Origin: Acidobacteriota bacterium
GTDB lineage: Bacteria > Acidobacteriota > Blastocatellia > RBC074
Assembly: GCA_016196035.1 (NCBI GenBank)
Contig: JACPYM010000135.1
Coordinates: forward strand, 1-64,000
DNA: 64,000 bases
Direction: 5' to 3'
The translations under genes and the position numbers were made by a program. Within the stretch, counting starts at the first letter, position 1, and each line of letters opens with the position of its first letter. This document shows positions 9,859-17,434 of this stretch, one piece after another. A model generated the notes under the pieces. That model saw only the letters and a program-made list of their open reading frames with translations, was not told where the DNA came from and ran no database searches.

Positions 9859-10527
9859 CTAGTCTTTATCTTTTGGCAGCACCGCGTTGAAAACCTCGGT
9901 CCGCCAGTCGGAAATCGAATCGAGCATCAGCAAACGCAATTTCGTCCCGCTCAGCTTGGGCAGCAATTCAACAATCTTTTCGTGTTGGGCGACGCTCAGC
10001 AAGTACGACTCGCGCGGGCGGCGATCCTTCATCAAAAAGAAGGCGAAGAGTGGCACCACGATGCGTTCCAGACATTCGACCAGATACTCGTTGCCCGACA
10101 CTTCCCAGAGTTTGCGATGAAACGCCAGATCGTATTGATAAAACTGATCGAGATCGTGCGCCTGCGCCCCCGCCTTCATCTTTGCGGTAATGCCGCGCAA
10201 CTCTTCGATGTCTGCGGCTGTGATGTTCTCCTTGACCCACTCGATAGCCAGCGATTCCAGTTCGGCGCGCAGGCGGAAGATTTTCTCCACGTCGCGGCGC
10301 GCCAGCTTGGTGACCGTCGTGCCTTTGTAGGCGACTTTCTGCACATACCCCTGATACTCCAACTCAATCAGCGCCTCACGCACCAGCGGAATGCCCGCGC
10401 CAAGCTGCTGCGCAACCTTGCTCTCGACGATGGGCTCGCCGGGTTGAATCAGGCCGTGCATGATCGCCTCTTTGAACGAAGCAACGACTTGATCGCGTTT
10501 CGACACCGACTGAATCAGCTTTAACAC
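9859..10527 (-). CDS. GntR-family regulator, FCD type
   Basis: 222 residues: an N-terminal winged helix (about residues 8-72, with GEPIVESKVAQQLG and PLVREALIELEYQGYV as recognition region) and a C-terminal FCD all-helical effector domain (IFRLRAELESLAIEW; FHRKLWEVSGNEYLVECLERI). The start is GTG at 10,527, with AGGAG a few bases upstream. FCD regulators usually sense small carboxylates or sugar acids and control the neighbouring catabolic or transport genes. The likely target is the receptor downstream, given the palindrome between them. The FCD metal-ligand set could not be assigned with certainty. Confidence 0.9.
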   Translation of the reverse strand: MLKLIQSVSKRDQVVASFKEAIMHGLIQPGEPIVESKVAQQLGAGIPLVREALIELEYQGYVQKVAYKGTTVTKLARRDVEKIFRLRAELESLAIEWVKENITAADIEELRGITAKMKAGAQAHDLDQFYQYDLAFHRKLWEVSGNEYLVECLERIVVPLFAFFLMKDRRPRESYLLSVAQHEKIVELLPKLSGTKLRLLMLDSISDWRTEVFNAVLPKDKD

Positions 10528-10717
10528 CTTACGGCTCCTAGCGTGATTTCAAATGATTGTTGTGTGATCCCAGCAAACTTTCTTGAATGGTGCGCGGATA
10601 GTACACCTGGAATTCGCAGAAGACAAGATCATAAGATGATCTGTAAATCATCGTTACTGACTAGAGCATTCAGTACACGGCGGCGGAGCCTGTGTGTGAG
10701 CGACGGCCACTGGCGGT

Positions 10718-11551
10718 TCAGTCCTTTGCGCCGCTCACTTCCCCTTTTTGCAATTGCCGAATCTCTTCAATGTCTTTGGGTGGCTGCATCCACAGCGGCG
10801 CTTCCTTCTCCAAAAATTCGCGGATGGTGGCGGGCAGTTCCTGATAGCGGTTCACCCGATAGGCGAGCAGTTGGATCATGCTGCGGCCGGGGCCGTAAAA
10901 CGCCGGTTGGTCGCCGTAGCGGTTCCAACTGAGTTGGTATTGCGGCGCACCGGTCTCTTTGGGTTGGCGCAGAAAATCGTAATTCTCGTAGGCTTCATAT
11001 TTGCCGCGTGGCGTCTCGATGTTCAAAAAGAGCGGCGCGCTGAAGATGCTCAGTTCGCCAAAGCGGCGCACGGTGATCGGATTGCTGCCTTCGATCTTTT
11101 GGATGCGCGGGGCGACGCCTTGTTCGACGGCGGTCGTGACAGTTCCATCTTTGAGCCGGTAGGTGATCATCTGGTACGGATATTCGATGTGTTTGACGCG
11201 CTGGCCGTTCACTTCGCGCAAGACGGCGTTGGTCGTGAGGTCGCGGTAGATGAACACCTTGCGGCTGAGTTGCGTGGCGCTGTCCGGCTTGCGTTCGGAC
11301 TTAAGCAGACGGTCGGTGTCAATGCCTTCGACTTTGGCGAGCAGCTTGCCAGTGGGATAGGCGTAGAGTTCGCCGTAACAGTACCAGTAAACCGGCTCGC
11401 CCGTGCCCACGCGCATTTCGATGAACTGATCGAAATGTTGCTGGGTGAAGCCCGCCTGTTGCGCGTTGACCGGGTTAAGGGTTGAACCAGTGAACGCTGC
11501 CAGACCGAGCCAGACAGCCATGAGTAAGGTCGCAAAAACTAATGTCTTCAT
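10718..11551 (-). CDS. Secreted DUF1838-family protein
   Basis: 277 residues with a signal peptide (KTLVFATLLMAVWLGLAAF). The body matches my memory of DUF1838: an early GEPVYWYCYGELYAYPTG segment and a late QLSWNRYGDQPAFYGPGRSM segment followed by a proline-rich end. Members have no established biochemical function. The start at 11,551 is chosen because GGAG lies 10 nt upstream; a Met 15 bp earlier has no such site. It lies downstream of the MFS gene but is separated from it by an inverted-repeat element, so co-transcription is uncertain. Confidence 0.65.
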   Translation of the reverse strand: MKTLVFATLLMAVWLGLAAFTGSTLNPVNAQQAGFTQQHFDQFIEMRVGTGEPVYWYCYGELYAYPTGKLLAKVEGIDTDRLLKSERKPDSATQLSRKVFIYRDLTTNAVLREVNGQRVKHIEYPYQMITYRLKDGTVTTAVEQGVAPRIQKIEGSNPITVRRFGELSIFSAPLFLNIETPRGKYEAYENYDFLRQPKETGAPQYQLSWNRYGDQPAFYGPGRSMIQLLAYRVNRYQELPATIREFLEKEAPLWMQPPKDIEEIRQLQKGEVSGAKD

Positions 11552-11594
11552 CGTTTTATTCTCCAAATCAGAAACTCAAATTTCCTAGTCCCAC

Positions 11595-11785
11595 CGGATT
11601 TTGTGGTTTGGTGTTTTCCAGCGCCAGCGGCGCGAAATGTTTATAGCGACCAGCCAAATCTAGGCTTAGCTCCGTTAGGAGCGACATCTGAGCGCCGGCA
11701 GATACCGCCCCGCTGGGGCTCGCGTGCTTTTTCGCACTCCAACTATAAACATTTCGCCCCGCCGGGGCTGTCACCACAAAATCCG
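11595..11785. repeat. Inverted-repeat element in gene spacer
   Basis: Outer arms 11,595-11,607 and 11,773-11,785 are complementary (CGGATTTTGTGGT). Inner arms 11,632-11,646 and 11,743-11,757 are complementary (GCGAAATGTTTATAG). The middle holds GC-rich small hairpins (CCCGCTGGGGC and similar). It fills nearly the whole 250-bp gap between the MFS and DUF1838 genes. No mobility gene is present. Confidence 0.65.
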
Positions 11786-11801
11786 ATGTGATCAGCAAAT
11801 T

Positions 11802-13085
11802 TCAGGACGCCACGGCGCGTTTGGGTACGAGTTTCACCAACAACAGTGCGGCTACAAACGCGATCACCGAAGCGCCAAACACGGCGGTGAAGCCCGCGCT
11901 GTAATCACCCGCCGCTTGGGCCAGTTTGCCGGTCAGGAAATTGCCCAGCGCGCCGCCGACCGTTTCGACGACGGTGATGACGCCGAGGATGCGGCCTAGT
12001 TCGCGCAGCCCGAAACATTCGGCCACCATCAATTGCACCAACACGAACGCGCCGCCGTAACCAAACCCAAAGGCCAGCGCAAAGGGATACGCCGAAGCCG
12101 CCGTCAGGCTCAGCAACAAAGTGCCGGCCAGACAAAGCACGCCGCAACAGATCAGGTTGATCCAGACTTTGGGGAAACGGTCGCTGAGCCAGCCGAAACC
12201 CAGCTTGCCCACGATGCTGGCCGCGCCCATCGTGGATTGAATGTTGGCTGTCGCGGTTAACGACAAGCCCACGCGCGGGCTTTGCAAAAAGAGATTCAAT
12301 TGCTGCACGACGGCCAGAATTGAATAAAAGGCCGTCGCCGCACACAGCGAGAAAACATAAAACATCGGCGTGCGCAGCGCTTCGCCCAAGGTCAGACCGG
12401 GCAAGTTGGCGGGTACGTCTGTGGGCGCAACCGTTGCGCTGTCGTTCGTACCTGGCGCAGCGCCATCCGGCTCCAACCCAAGCTCACGCGGATGCACCTG
12501 CACGATCAGCCAAATGGCGGGGAGCAAAACAAACCAGATGAGCATGCTCACCGCCAGCATGGCGACGCGCCAGTTGTATTTTTCGATCAGCGGGCGTGCC
12601 AGTTGCGGAATCAGGATGCCGCCCAGGCTGGTGCCCATCACCACCAATCCCAGCGCGGAACCGCGTTGCCGTTTGAACCAATTCGAGATGAGCCAGGTGT
12701 TGGGGATGAGGGCGCTAAAGCTCAACCCCAGCCCGAGCAAAATGTGCGCCAGGTAAATCTGTGTGGGGTTGTGGGCGCGTGAGTAAATAAACAGACCGAT
12801 GCCCATCGCCACACAGCCAAAGCTCATCAACCCCCGCAGATTGACGCGGCCCAGCAAGTTGCCCGACAGCGATGACAAACCGCCCGAAATCAGGAAGGTC
12901 AGCATCGTGGCCGTCCCGATCACCGAACGATCCGTAATGCCCAAATCGGTCAGCAGCGGTTTGAAAAAGACCGGCAAACCGCCGATCGCCAGGCCGTTGG
13001 TGACGAGCATCGCCAGCGTAGAGACAGCGACGATCAGCCAGCCATAGAAAAATTTGGCGCCCTCGCGCGTGGTGGTTTGCGCCAT
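11802..13085 (-). CDS. Major facilitator superfamily transporter
   Basis: 427 residues with about 12 hydrophobic segments. The FFYGWLIVAVSTLAMLV opening and SGGLSSLSGNLLGRVNLRGL loop recall the oxalate/formate or monocarboxylate branch of the MFS. The central cytoplasmic loop (about residues 200-225) is polar. The start at 13,085 is preferred because GAGGA precedes it by 8 nt; an upstream Met at 13,100 overlaps that site. It lies downstream of the hydantoinase-like and nucleotidyltransferase genes, with a hairpin spacer between. A role importing the small acid or amide degraded by the cluster is plausible but inferred. Confidence 0.85.
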   Translation of the reverse strand: MAQTTTREGAKFFYGWLIVAVSTLAMLVTNGLAIGGLPVFFKPLLTDLGITDRSVIGTATMLTFLISGGLSSLSGNLLGRVNLRGLMSFGCVAMGIGLFIYSRAHNPTQIYLAHILLGLGLSFSALIPNTWLISNWFKRQRGSALGLVVMGTSLGGILIPQLARPLIEKYNWRVAMLAVSMLIWFVLLPAIWLIVQVHPRELGLEPDGAAPGTNDSATVAPTDVPANLPGLTLGEALRTPMFYVFSLCAATAFYSILAVVQQLNLFLQSPRVGLSLTATANIQSTMGAASIVGKLGFGWLSDRFPKVWINLICCGVLCLAGTLLLSLTAASAYPFALAFGFGYGGAFVLVQLMVAECFGLRELGRILGVITVVETVGGALGNFLTGKLAQAAGDYSAGFTAVFGASVIAFVAALLLVKLVPKRAVAS

Positions 13086-13133
13086 TGCGTCTGTCCTCAT
13101 TGTCGGTTTAGTTGAATGCGAGAGGCCGCCAAA

Positions 13134-13323
13134 GGCAGGGCTTTTGCAAAGTCCTCAAAACATCCGCCAAAGACCTTTGACTGACTCCTGATGCCTGACT
13201 CCTGATTCCTGGCAAATTGAAAATCAGCCGGTATGCTCAGTTTGTCAGGAATCAGGAACCGGGCATCAGGAGTCAGTCAAACCGTTCGAGCGCTCGCGCT
13301 GGCGGCTTTGCAAAAGCCCTGCC
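13134..13323. repeat. Nested heptamer-repeat hairpin
   Basis: Outer arms 13,134-13,151 and 13,306-13,323 are perfect 18-bp complements. Inner arms (13,176-13,212 and 13,245-13,281) pair over about 37 nt with four mismatches. The inner arm consists of 7-nt words TGACTCC, TGATGCC, TGACTCC, TGATTCC. It occupies the spacer between the 56-residue gene (ends 13,340) and the MFS start (13,085). Confidence 0.8.
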
Positions 13324-13339
13324 GCCAAAGGTGTCTGCT

Positions 13340-13510
13340 TCAGGTTGGCCTTGACAACACCTGCTTGCCCGTTGCTGCCGCCGCGGCGCGCCGTTCCGCT
13401 TGCGCCAGTTTGGCGCGACGCAACGACAGGCAGAGTTGCCGCAGTTGCTCGACGCGGCGCAAGCGTGTATCTACAGCTTTTGGTGTCATCTCAACTTTGG
13501 GTTCAGTCAT
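13340..13510 (-). CDS. 56-residue protein coupled to nucleotidyltransferase
   Basis: The reading frame starts at 13,510 with MTEPKVEMTPKAVDTRL and continues with RRVEQLRQLCLSLRRAKLAQ, ending KQVLSRPT. Its ATG overlaps the stop of the nucleotidyltransferase as ATGA (13,507-13,510), the usual sign of translational coupling. It is strongly basic and predicted helical. I do not recognise a named family. The tight overlap suggests a functional partner of the nucleotidyltransferase (antitoxin, cofactor or substrate), but nothing in the sequence decides this. Confidence 0.65.
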   Translation of the reverse strand: MTEPKVEMTPKAVDTRLRRVEQLRQLCLSLRRAKLAQAERRAAAAATGKQVLSRPT

Positions 13511-13977
13511 TGCGTTTGTCCTTCCAGCCGGACCAGCCGGGCGATGTCGTCCAGGTCTTGCCCGCTCCCGCGCAAACGTTTCAAGGCGATCAAGCCGGCG
13601 CGCGAGACTACCGTAATTTCTGTGTCAGCCCAAGCCAATGTCTCACGCTGTTGCCAGACTTGGCTTAACTGCTCCGTCACCAGCAGCAAATCAAGCACCA
13701 GCACGTCGCCGGTGTCCGGGTCCGGTTTGGAGACGCGCTGGATTTTGACCGCGCCTTGCGCAAAGGTCATCGGCTTGGCCGAAAAGATGTAGCCTTGCGT
13801 GCGCGCCAACTCCAACACGTCGCCCAACGCTTCAGGCGGAATCAGCAAATCTATGTCCAGCGTGGCGCGCGGTTGATCGTGAATCGCCACGGCCAAGCCG
13901 CCGCACACGGCATACGGGATGCCGCGCTCGTACAAAGCGCGCGCGAGGTTTTTTAGTTCGTCGTAAAGACTCAGCAT
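13507..13977 (-). CDS. Nucleotidyltransferase-fold protein
   Basis: 156 residues. YAVCGGLAVAIHDQPRATLDIDLLIPP contains the GG...(D)xD core of the DNA polymerase beta-like nucleotidyltransferase superfamily. A later DLLLV segment may supply a third acidic position. The C-terminal part is helical (RAGLIALKRLRGSGQDLDDIARL), as in AbiEii/MNT-type and 'nucleotidyl transferase' toxin-related proteins. The start at 13,977 has GGAG 6 nt upstream; a longer frame from 14,046 lies inside the preceding gene and is not supported. It sits 13 bp after the hydantoinase-like gene and overlaps the following 56-residue gene by 4 bp. Substrate unknown. Confidence 0.75.
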   Translation of the reverse strand: MLSLYDELKNLARALYERGIPYAVCGGLAVAIHDQPRATLDIDLLIPPEALGDVLELARTQGYIFSAKPMTFAQGAVKIQRVSKPDPDTGDVLVLDLLLVTEQLSQVWQQRETLAWADTEITVVSRAGLIALKRLRGSGQDLDDIARLVRLEGQTQ

Positions 13978-13990
13978 ACTTCGCTCCGCA

Positions 13991-15466
13991 CTATTCGCCC
14001 GCGTGCAACGCCACCGGGCGTTTGATGAACTCGCCGATTTTATCATCGCTGACCTTGCCGCCGGCGAATTTCACGTGGCCGCGCACGATAGTGTGCGTCG
14101 GCCAGCCTTTGGTCATGAAGCCCTCAAACGGTGTGTGATCCTGCGCCGATTGACAAAGCTCCGCCGTGATCGGTTGTTCCTTCTCCATATCCACGATGGC
14201 GAAATCGGCGTCGCTGCCGATGGCGAGGGCGCCCTTGCGCGGATAGAGGCCGAAGTTGCGCGCCGGGTTGGCGCTGACCAGTTCGGCCACGCGCGCCAGA
14301 CTGATGCCGCGTTTGTGGCAGCCTTCGCTGAGCAGCACCGGATACAGGATTGAAGCGCCGCCGAAACCGGGCAGGCTGCCCCATAAATCATCTTTGTGTT
14401 TGTGCTCTTCGCCGCAACAAGCGTGGTCGCTGACCACGGTGTCCACCGCGCCGTTCTGGATGCCTTCCCAAAGGAATTCGGAATGCTCGCGCGTGCGGAT
14501 GGGCGGATTCACTTTGCCCCGAATGTTATTGAAGCCGCCGTGGCCACTGCGGTCGAGTTCTTCGTGATCGAGCGCGAGGTGGTGCAACGTGGTTTCCAGC
14601 TTGATGTCGTGCGCGGGATATTGCCGCCGCACGTCAAGGCCGGCTTGCAAGGCGTCGCGCGAAGACAGGTGCAGCAAATTGATCGGACAGCCGGTCGCAT
14701 CGGCCAGGATGGCGGCTTCGTGCACGGAGAGGCGTTCTGTTAGCGGCGGGCGGCCTTCGCTGTAGGCTTTCAGCCCCGTCAAACCTTGCTGTTTGGCGCG
14801 TTCGATAAACACGCGGATGAGTTCGGGATTTTCGCAATGCAGCGAGAGCGAGATGCGCGCTTTGTCTTTGTGCTTGGCGGCCATCTGCGCGACGCGCGTC
14901 ATCAGTTCGTAAAGATGGCCGAGGTCGTAATTTTCGGCCATCGTGTACGCGCTGCCTTTGGTCGAACTCGCCGCCAGATTCAGCGCCTTGTAAAACATAT
15001 AAAACTTGAACGAACCGACCCCGGCCTGTTCGACCAGCCAGGCGACTTCGTCGAGTTGCGCCGCCGTCATCACCGCGATGTGGTAGCTGTAATCGGTGTG
15101 AAAGTGGCCGGTCGAAAGCGACAGCACTTCGGGCAAGAGGTCTTTGTACAGGCCGGTCTTGTTCAGGTAATGCTGCCCGGTGCGCCAATAACTGATGAGC
15201 GTCGAAACGCCGCCGACCAGCGCCGAACGCGATTCGCTTTCGGCGTCTTCGCTATGCGGGCGATAGATGCCGACGTGGAAGTGCGAATCCACCGCGCCGG
15301 GAAAAACATATTTGCCGCGCGCGTCAATGACTTCGCTCGCCGCGCTGGCGGCAATGTCGTCGGCGATGGCGGCAATTTTGCCGTTGCGCACGCCGATGTC
15401 ACATCTGACTGTGCCGTGATAGGGGAAAACTGCGGTGCCGTTTTTGATGAGTAAGTCGTAGCGCAT
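13991..15466 (-). CDS. Dihydropyrimidinase/hydantoinase-like amidohydrolase
   Basis: 491 residues, a typical length for hydantoinase/dihydropyrimidinase. The complete binuclear metal set can be read: H62 and H64 (DSHFH), K154 (GSFKFYMFYK, the expected carboxylated lysine), H210 (SLHCENPE), H266 (LLHLSSR) and D347 (VVSDHAC). The C-terminal beta-domain is present (KGALAIGSDADFAIVD). The family hydrolyses cyclic amides (dihydropyrimidines, hydantoins, dihydroorotate, allantoin). The exact substrate is not settled, but the intact site argues for an active enzyme. The start at 15,466 lies just below a heptamer-repeat spacer. Confidence 0.88.
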   Translation of the reverse strand: MRYDLLIKNGTAVFPYHGTVRCDIGVRNGKIAAIADDIAASAASEVIDARGKYVFPGAVDSHFHVGIYRPHSEDAESESRSALVGGVSTLISYWRTGQHYLNKTGLYKDLLPEVLSLSTGHFHTDYSYHIAVMTAAQLDEVAWLVEQAGVGSFKFYMFYKALNLAASSTKGSAYTMAENYDLGHLYELMTRVAQMAAKHKDKARISLSLHCENPELIRVFIERAKQQGLTGLKAYSEGRPPLTERLSVHEAAILADATGCPINLLHLSSRDALQAGLDVRRQYPAHDIKLETTLHHLALDHEELDRSGHGGFNNIRGKVNPPIRTREHSEFLWEGIQNGAVDTVVSDHACCGEEHKHKDDLWGSLPGFGGASILYPVLLSEGCHKRGISLARVAELVSANPARNFGLYPRKGALAIGSDADFAIVDMEKEQPITAELCQSAQDHTPFEGFMTKGWPTHTIVRGHVKFAGGKVSDDKIGEFIKRPVALHAGE

Positions 15467-15471
15467 AGGAT

Positions 15472-15590
15472 TCAGACTTCAGACCTCAGACCTCAGACCT
15501 CAGACCTCAGACCTCAAACTACTGACCTTCGGTTTGCTTGCTACGCAAAGAATCAAAAGTCTGAAGTCTGAAGTCTGAAGTCTGAAGTCT
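15472..15590. repeat. TCAGACC / AGTCTGA heptamer hairpin
   Basis: Seven tandem 7-nt units (TCAGACT, five TCAGACC, TCAAACT) run 15,472-15,520. The complementary unit AGTCTGA occurs 4.7 times at 15,558-15,590. The right arm runs into the stop codon of the GntR/UTRA gene (15,589-15,591). The left arm ends 6 bp before the start of the hydantoinase-like gene. The whole spacer is therefore one hairpin in the transcript. Confidence 0.85.
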
Positions 15591-16374
15591 ATTTCTTCCG
15601 TGGTTTTTTGCCGTCCTGCCCGTCGCGTGTCAGATAGACCGAGTAGCAGTACAAATCGCTGCGATACAGCACGTGCACATATTCAACCGGCTTGCCTTCG
15701 TTGGTGTACACGGTGCGTTCGATGCAGAGCAGCGCGGAGCCTACGCGGACGTCGAGTAGCCCGGCGACATAAGGTTCAGCCAGCGCCGCCGTGATTTGCT
15801 GTTTGGCGTCTTTGAGCCGGAGGCCGAATTTCTTTTCGAGCAATTGCATCAACGCGCCCGCACTCAGGTCTTCGCGCGTCAGCCGCGCGCCAACTTCGGC
15901 AGGCAAATAATTCACGATAAAGCTGTACGGTTTGCCTTCGAGCGAACGCAACCGCTTGATGCGGTAAATAGGTGCGCCCGGCTGCAACCCCAGCAACTCG
16001 GCTTCGTGCCTGTCGGCCTCGATGCGATTCATCTCGATGACTTTGACCGGCGTATCCCGGCCCATCGCGATGACCTCGTCGAGCGAACCGGTCAGGTGTG
16101 TTTGGCCCTCGAAGGTGCGGCGCCGGGTGCGGCGTTCGGCGACGAAGGTACCACGGCCCTGGCGGCGATCAATCAAACCTTCATCCGCCAGCGCGGTCAA
16201 CGCCTGGCGCACCGTGATGCGGCTGACGCCATATTGCTGAATCAATTCGCTCTCGGTCGGCAGCCGGTCACCCGCGACAAACTTGCCCGAAGTGATCGTT
16301 TCGCGCAGCAAATTCTCTAACTGGTAGTAGAGCGGGATGCGCTTGCTGACAAAGGCGCTGCTGGGCTTGGTCAT
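15589..16374 (-). CDS. GntR-family regulator, HutC/UTRA type
   Basis: 261 residues: an N-terminal winged helix (PLYYQLENLLRETITSGKF; LPTESELIQQYGVSRITVRQ; DEGLIDRRQGRGTFV) and a C-terminal UTRA ligand-binding domain (PIYRIKRLRSLEGKPYSFIV; CIERTVYTNEGKPVEYVHVL). HutC-type regulators are usually local repressors relieved by a pathway intermediate, so control of the surrounding hydantoinase, cupin, amidohydrolase and ligase genes is likely. The start MTKPSSAF at 16,374 is chosen because the frame upstream is only translated heptamer repeat (reading QLPTANC repeatedly). No good ribosome site is visible. Confidence 0.9.
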   Translation of the reverse strand: MTKPSSAFVSKRIPLYYQLENLLRETITSGKFVAGDRLPTESELIQQYGVSRITVRQALTALADEGLIDRRQGRGTFVAERRTRRRTFEGQTHLTGSLDEVIAMGRDTPVKVIEMNRIEADRHEAELLGLQPGAPIYRIKRLRSLEGKPYSFIVNYLPAEVGARLTREDLSAGALMQLLEKKFGLRLKDAKQQITAALAEPYVAGLLDVRVGSALLCIERTVYTNEGKPVEYVHVLYRSDLYCYSVYLTRDGQDGKKPRKK

Positions 16375-16381
16375 AGTGAGT

Positions 16382-16468
16382 AGTTGGCAGTTGGCAGTTG
16401 GCAGTTGGCAGTTGGCAGTTGGCAGTTGGCGGTGAACCAATGCTTGCCGCATCAGCCAACTGCCAACT
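16382..16468. repeat. AGTTGGC x7 / GCCAACT x2 heptamer hairpin
   Basis: Seven perfect AGTTGGC units fill 16,382-16,430. Two complementary GCCAACT units lie at 16,455-16,468, overlapping the cupin stop codon (16,467-16,469). The tandem block ends 8 bp before the GntR/UTRA start. The layout matches 15,472-15,590, but the word differs. Confidence 0.85.
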
Positions 16469-17408
16469 ATTTATGTTTGTGTTTACGCAGTCCGCCTAGC
16501 GCGTCTAGGTGCGCGTGGTCGAAGCCCTCACTGTCTTCTGGAAATTCAAAGTCGTTGAAATGAATATGATTGTGATCGGTGGCGATGATCCACTTGTGCA
16601 ATTCAGGCTTTTGCCGTGTCAGACGCGCGGCAGCGCGGTCGGCGTTTTCTTCCGGCGTAGACCAGGGGTTCCAGTGGAAGTGGTTATGCAATTCGCCATC
16701 GGTGCGACCAAAGGCCAGCACGCCATGTTCGCTGGCAAACGCGCCGTGGTTGATATAGGCCGGGCGATAGAAATAGCCGCCCGTCGGCAGTTCGCCAAAT
16801 TGCATCATCCACGACGTGCCGTAGATGTGATAGGCCTCTTCCGAACAATCGTGGTACGAGATGTTGTCCTGCCAGAAACCGGGCACCATCGAATAGAGGA
16901 ACGTCATCGCGTGCGTCTTCTCGTCAAAGCGTAGCAGCTTGAGCAAACAACCCGACGCCGTTTGCGGGAAGAGCGTCGGCACCTGCCAGGGCATGTCTTC
17001 GTAAGATTGAATCTTGATGAATTGCTCGCGCTCAGCGCCCGCGATGTCCTCGTCCGATTCGACCAGATGCGGCTCGGTTTCGTTGTACATCAACAGGCAG
17101 AGCGCGCCTTTCGGGCTGGTGAGCGCGGGCAGCGAGACGCCTTTGGGTACGAAGAAATAATAGCCGGGGCCGCATAGTTGCTCGCCGACTTGCAGGCCGC
17201 CTTCCATCACCAGCAACTCGACGTCGGAGTAACACACGGTGGGCGGCTGGTGGTAACCGGCTTCGTATTGCACGGTCATCGAGCATGCGCCGGTGTCGCC
17301 GTCAATGCTCAGCATCTTGTAGTGCATGCCCAACGGAAAGCCGGGCAGGGTCATCTTTTTGAATCCGACCTCGCGGTCAACAAAGGGTTCGATATGCGGG
17401 CGGGCCAT
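16467..17408 (-). CDS. Bicupin-like protein
   Basis: 313 residues. The first half carries a cupin-like strand pattern (VCYSDVELLVMEGGLQVG...GPGYYFFVPKGV). The second half has a second such unit and many histidines near its end (GELHNHFHWNP, TDHNHIHFNDFEF) that could bind a metal. I do not recognise the subfamily; ChrR-like and homogentisate-type cupins are possibilities. A much longer frame runs upstream to 17,849, but it overlaps the Uma2 gene. The Met at 17,408 (MARPHIEPFVDREVGFKK) has AAGGAG upstream and is the evident start. It sits between Uma2 (26 bp upstream) and the GntR/UTRA gene in the catabolic cluster. A dioxygenase or isomerase role on a ring-cleavage intermediate is a guess. Confidence 0.75.
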   Translation of the reverse strand: MARPHIEPFVDREVGFKKMTLPGFPLGMHYKMLSIDGDTGACSMTVQYEAGYHQPPTVCYSDVELLVMEGGLQVGEQLCGPGYYFFVPKGVSLPALTSPKGALCLLMYNETEPHLVESDEDIAGAEREQFIKIQSYEDMPWQVPTLFPQTASGCLLKLLRFDEKTHAMTFLYSMVPGFWQDNISYHDCSEEAYHIYGTSWMMQFGELPTGGYFYRPAYINHGAFASEHGVLAFGRTDGELHNHFHWNPWSTPEENADRAAARLTRQKPELHKWIIATDHNHIHFNDFEFPEDSEGFDHAHLDALGGLRKHKHK

Positions 17409-17434
17409 TGGGTGTCGTGCTCCTTCGCTTGAGT

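Noticed and set aside
16375-16452. N-terminal extension of the GntR/UTRA gene
   Set aside because: The extension only translates the AGTTGGC repeats (QLPTANC repeated); the winged helix starts after MTKPSSAF.
13176-16468. Heptamer arrays as CRISPR
   Set aside because: Repeat units are 7 nt without unique spacers and there are no cas genes; they form inverted arrays instead.
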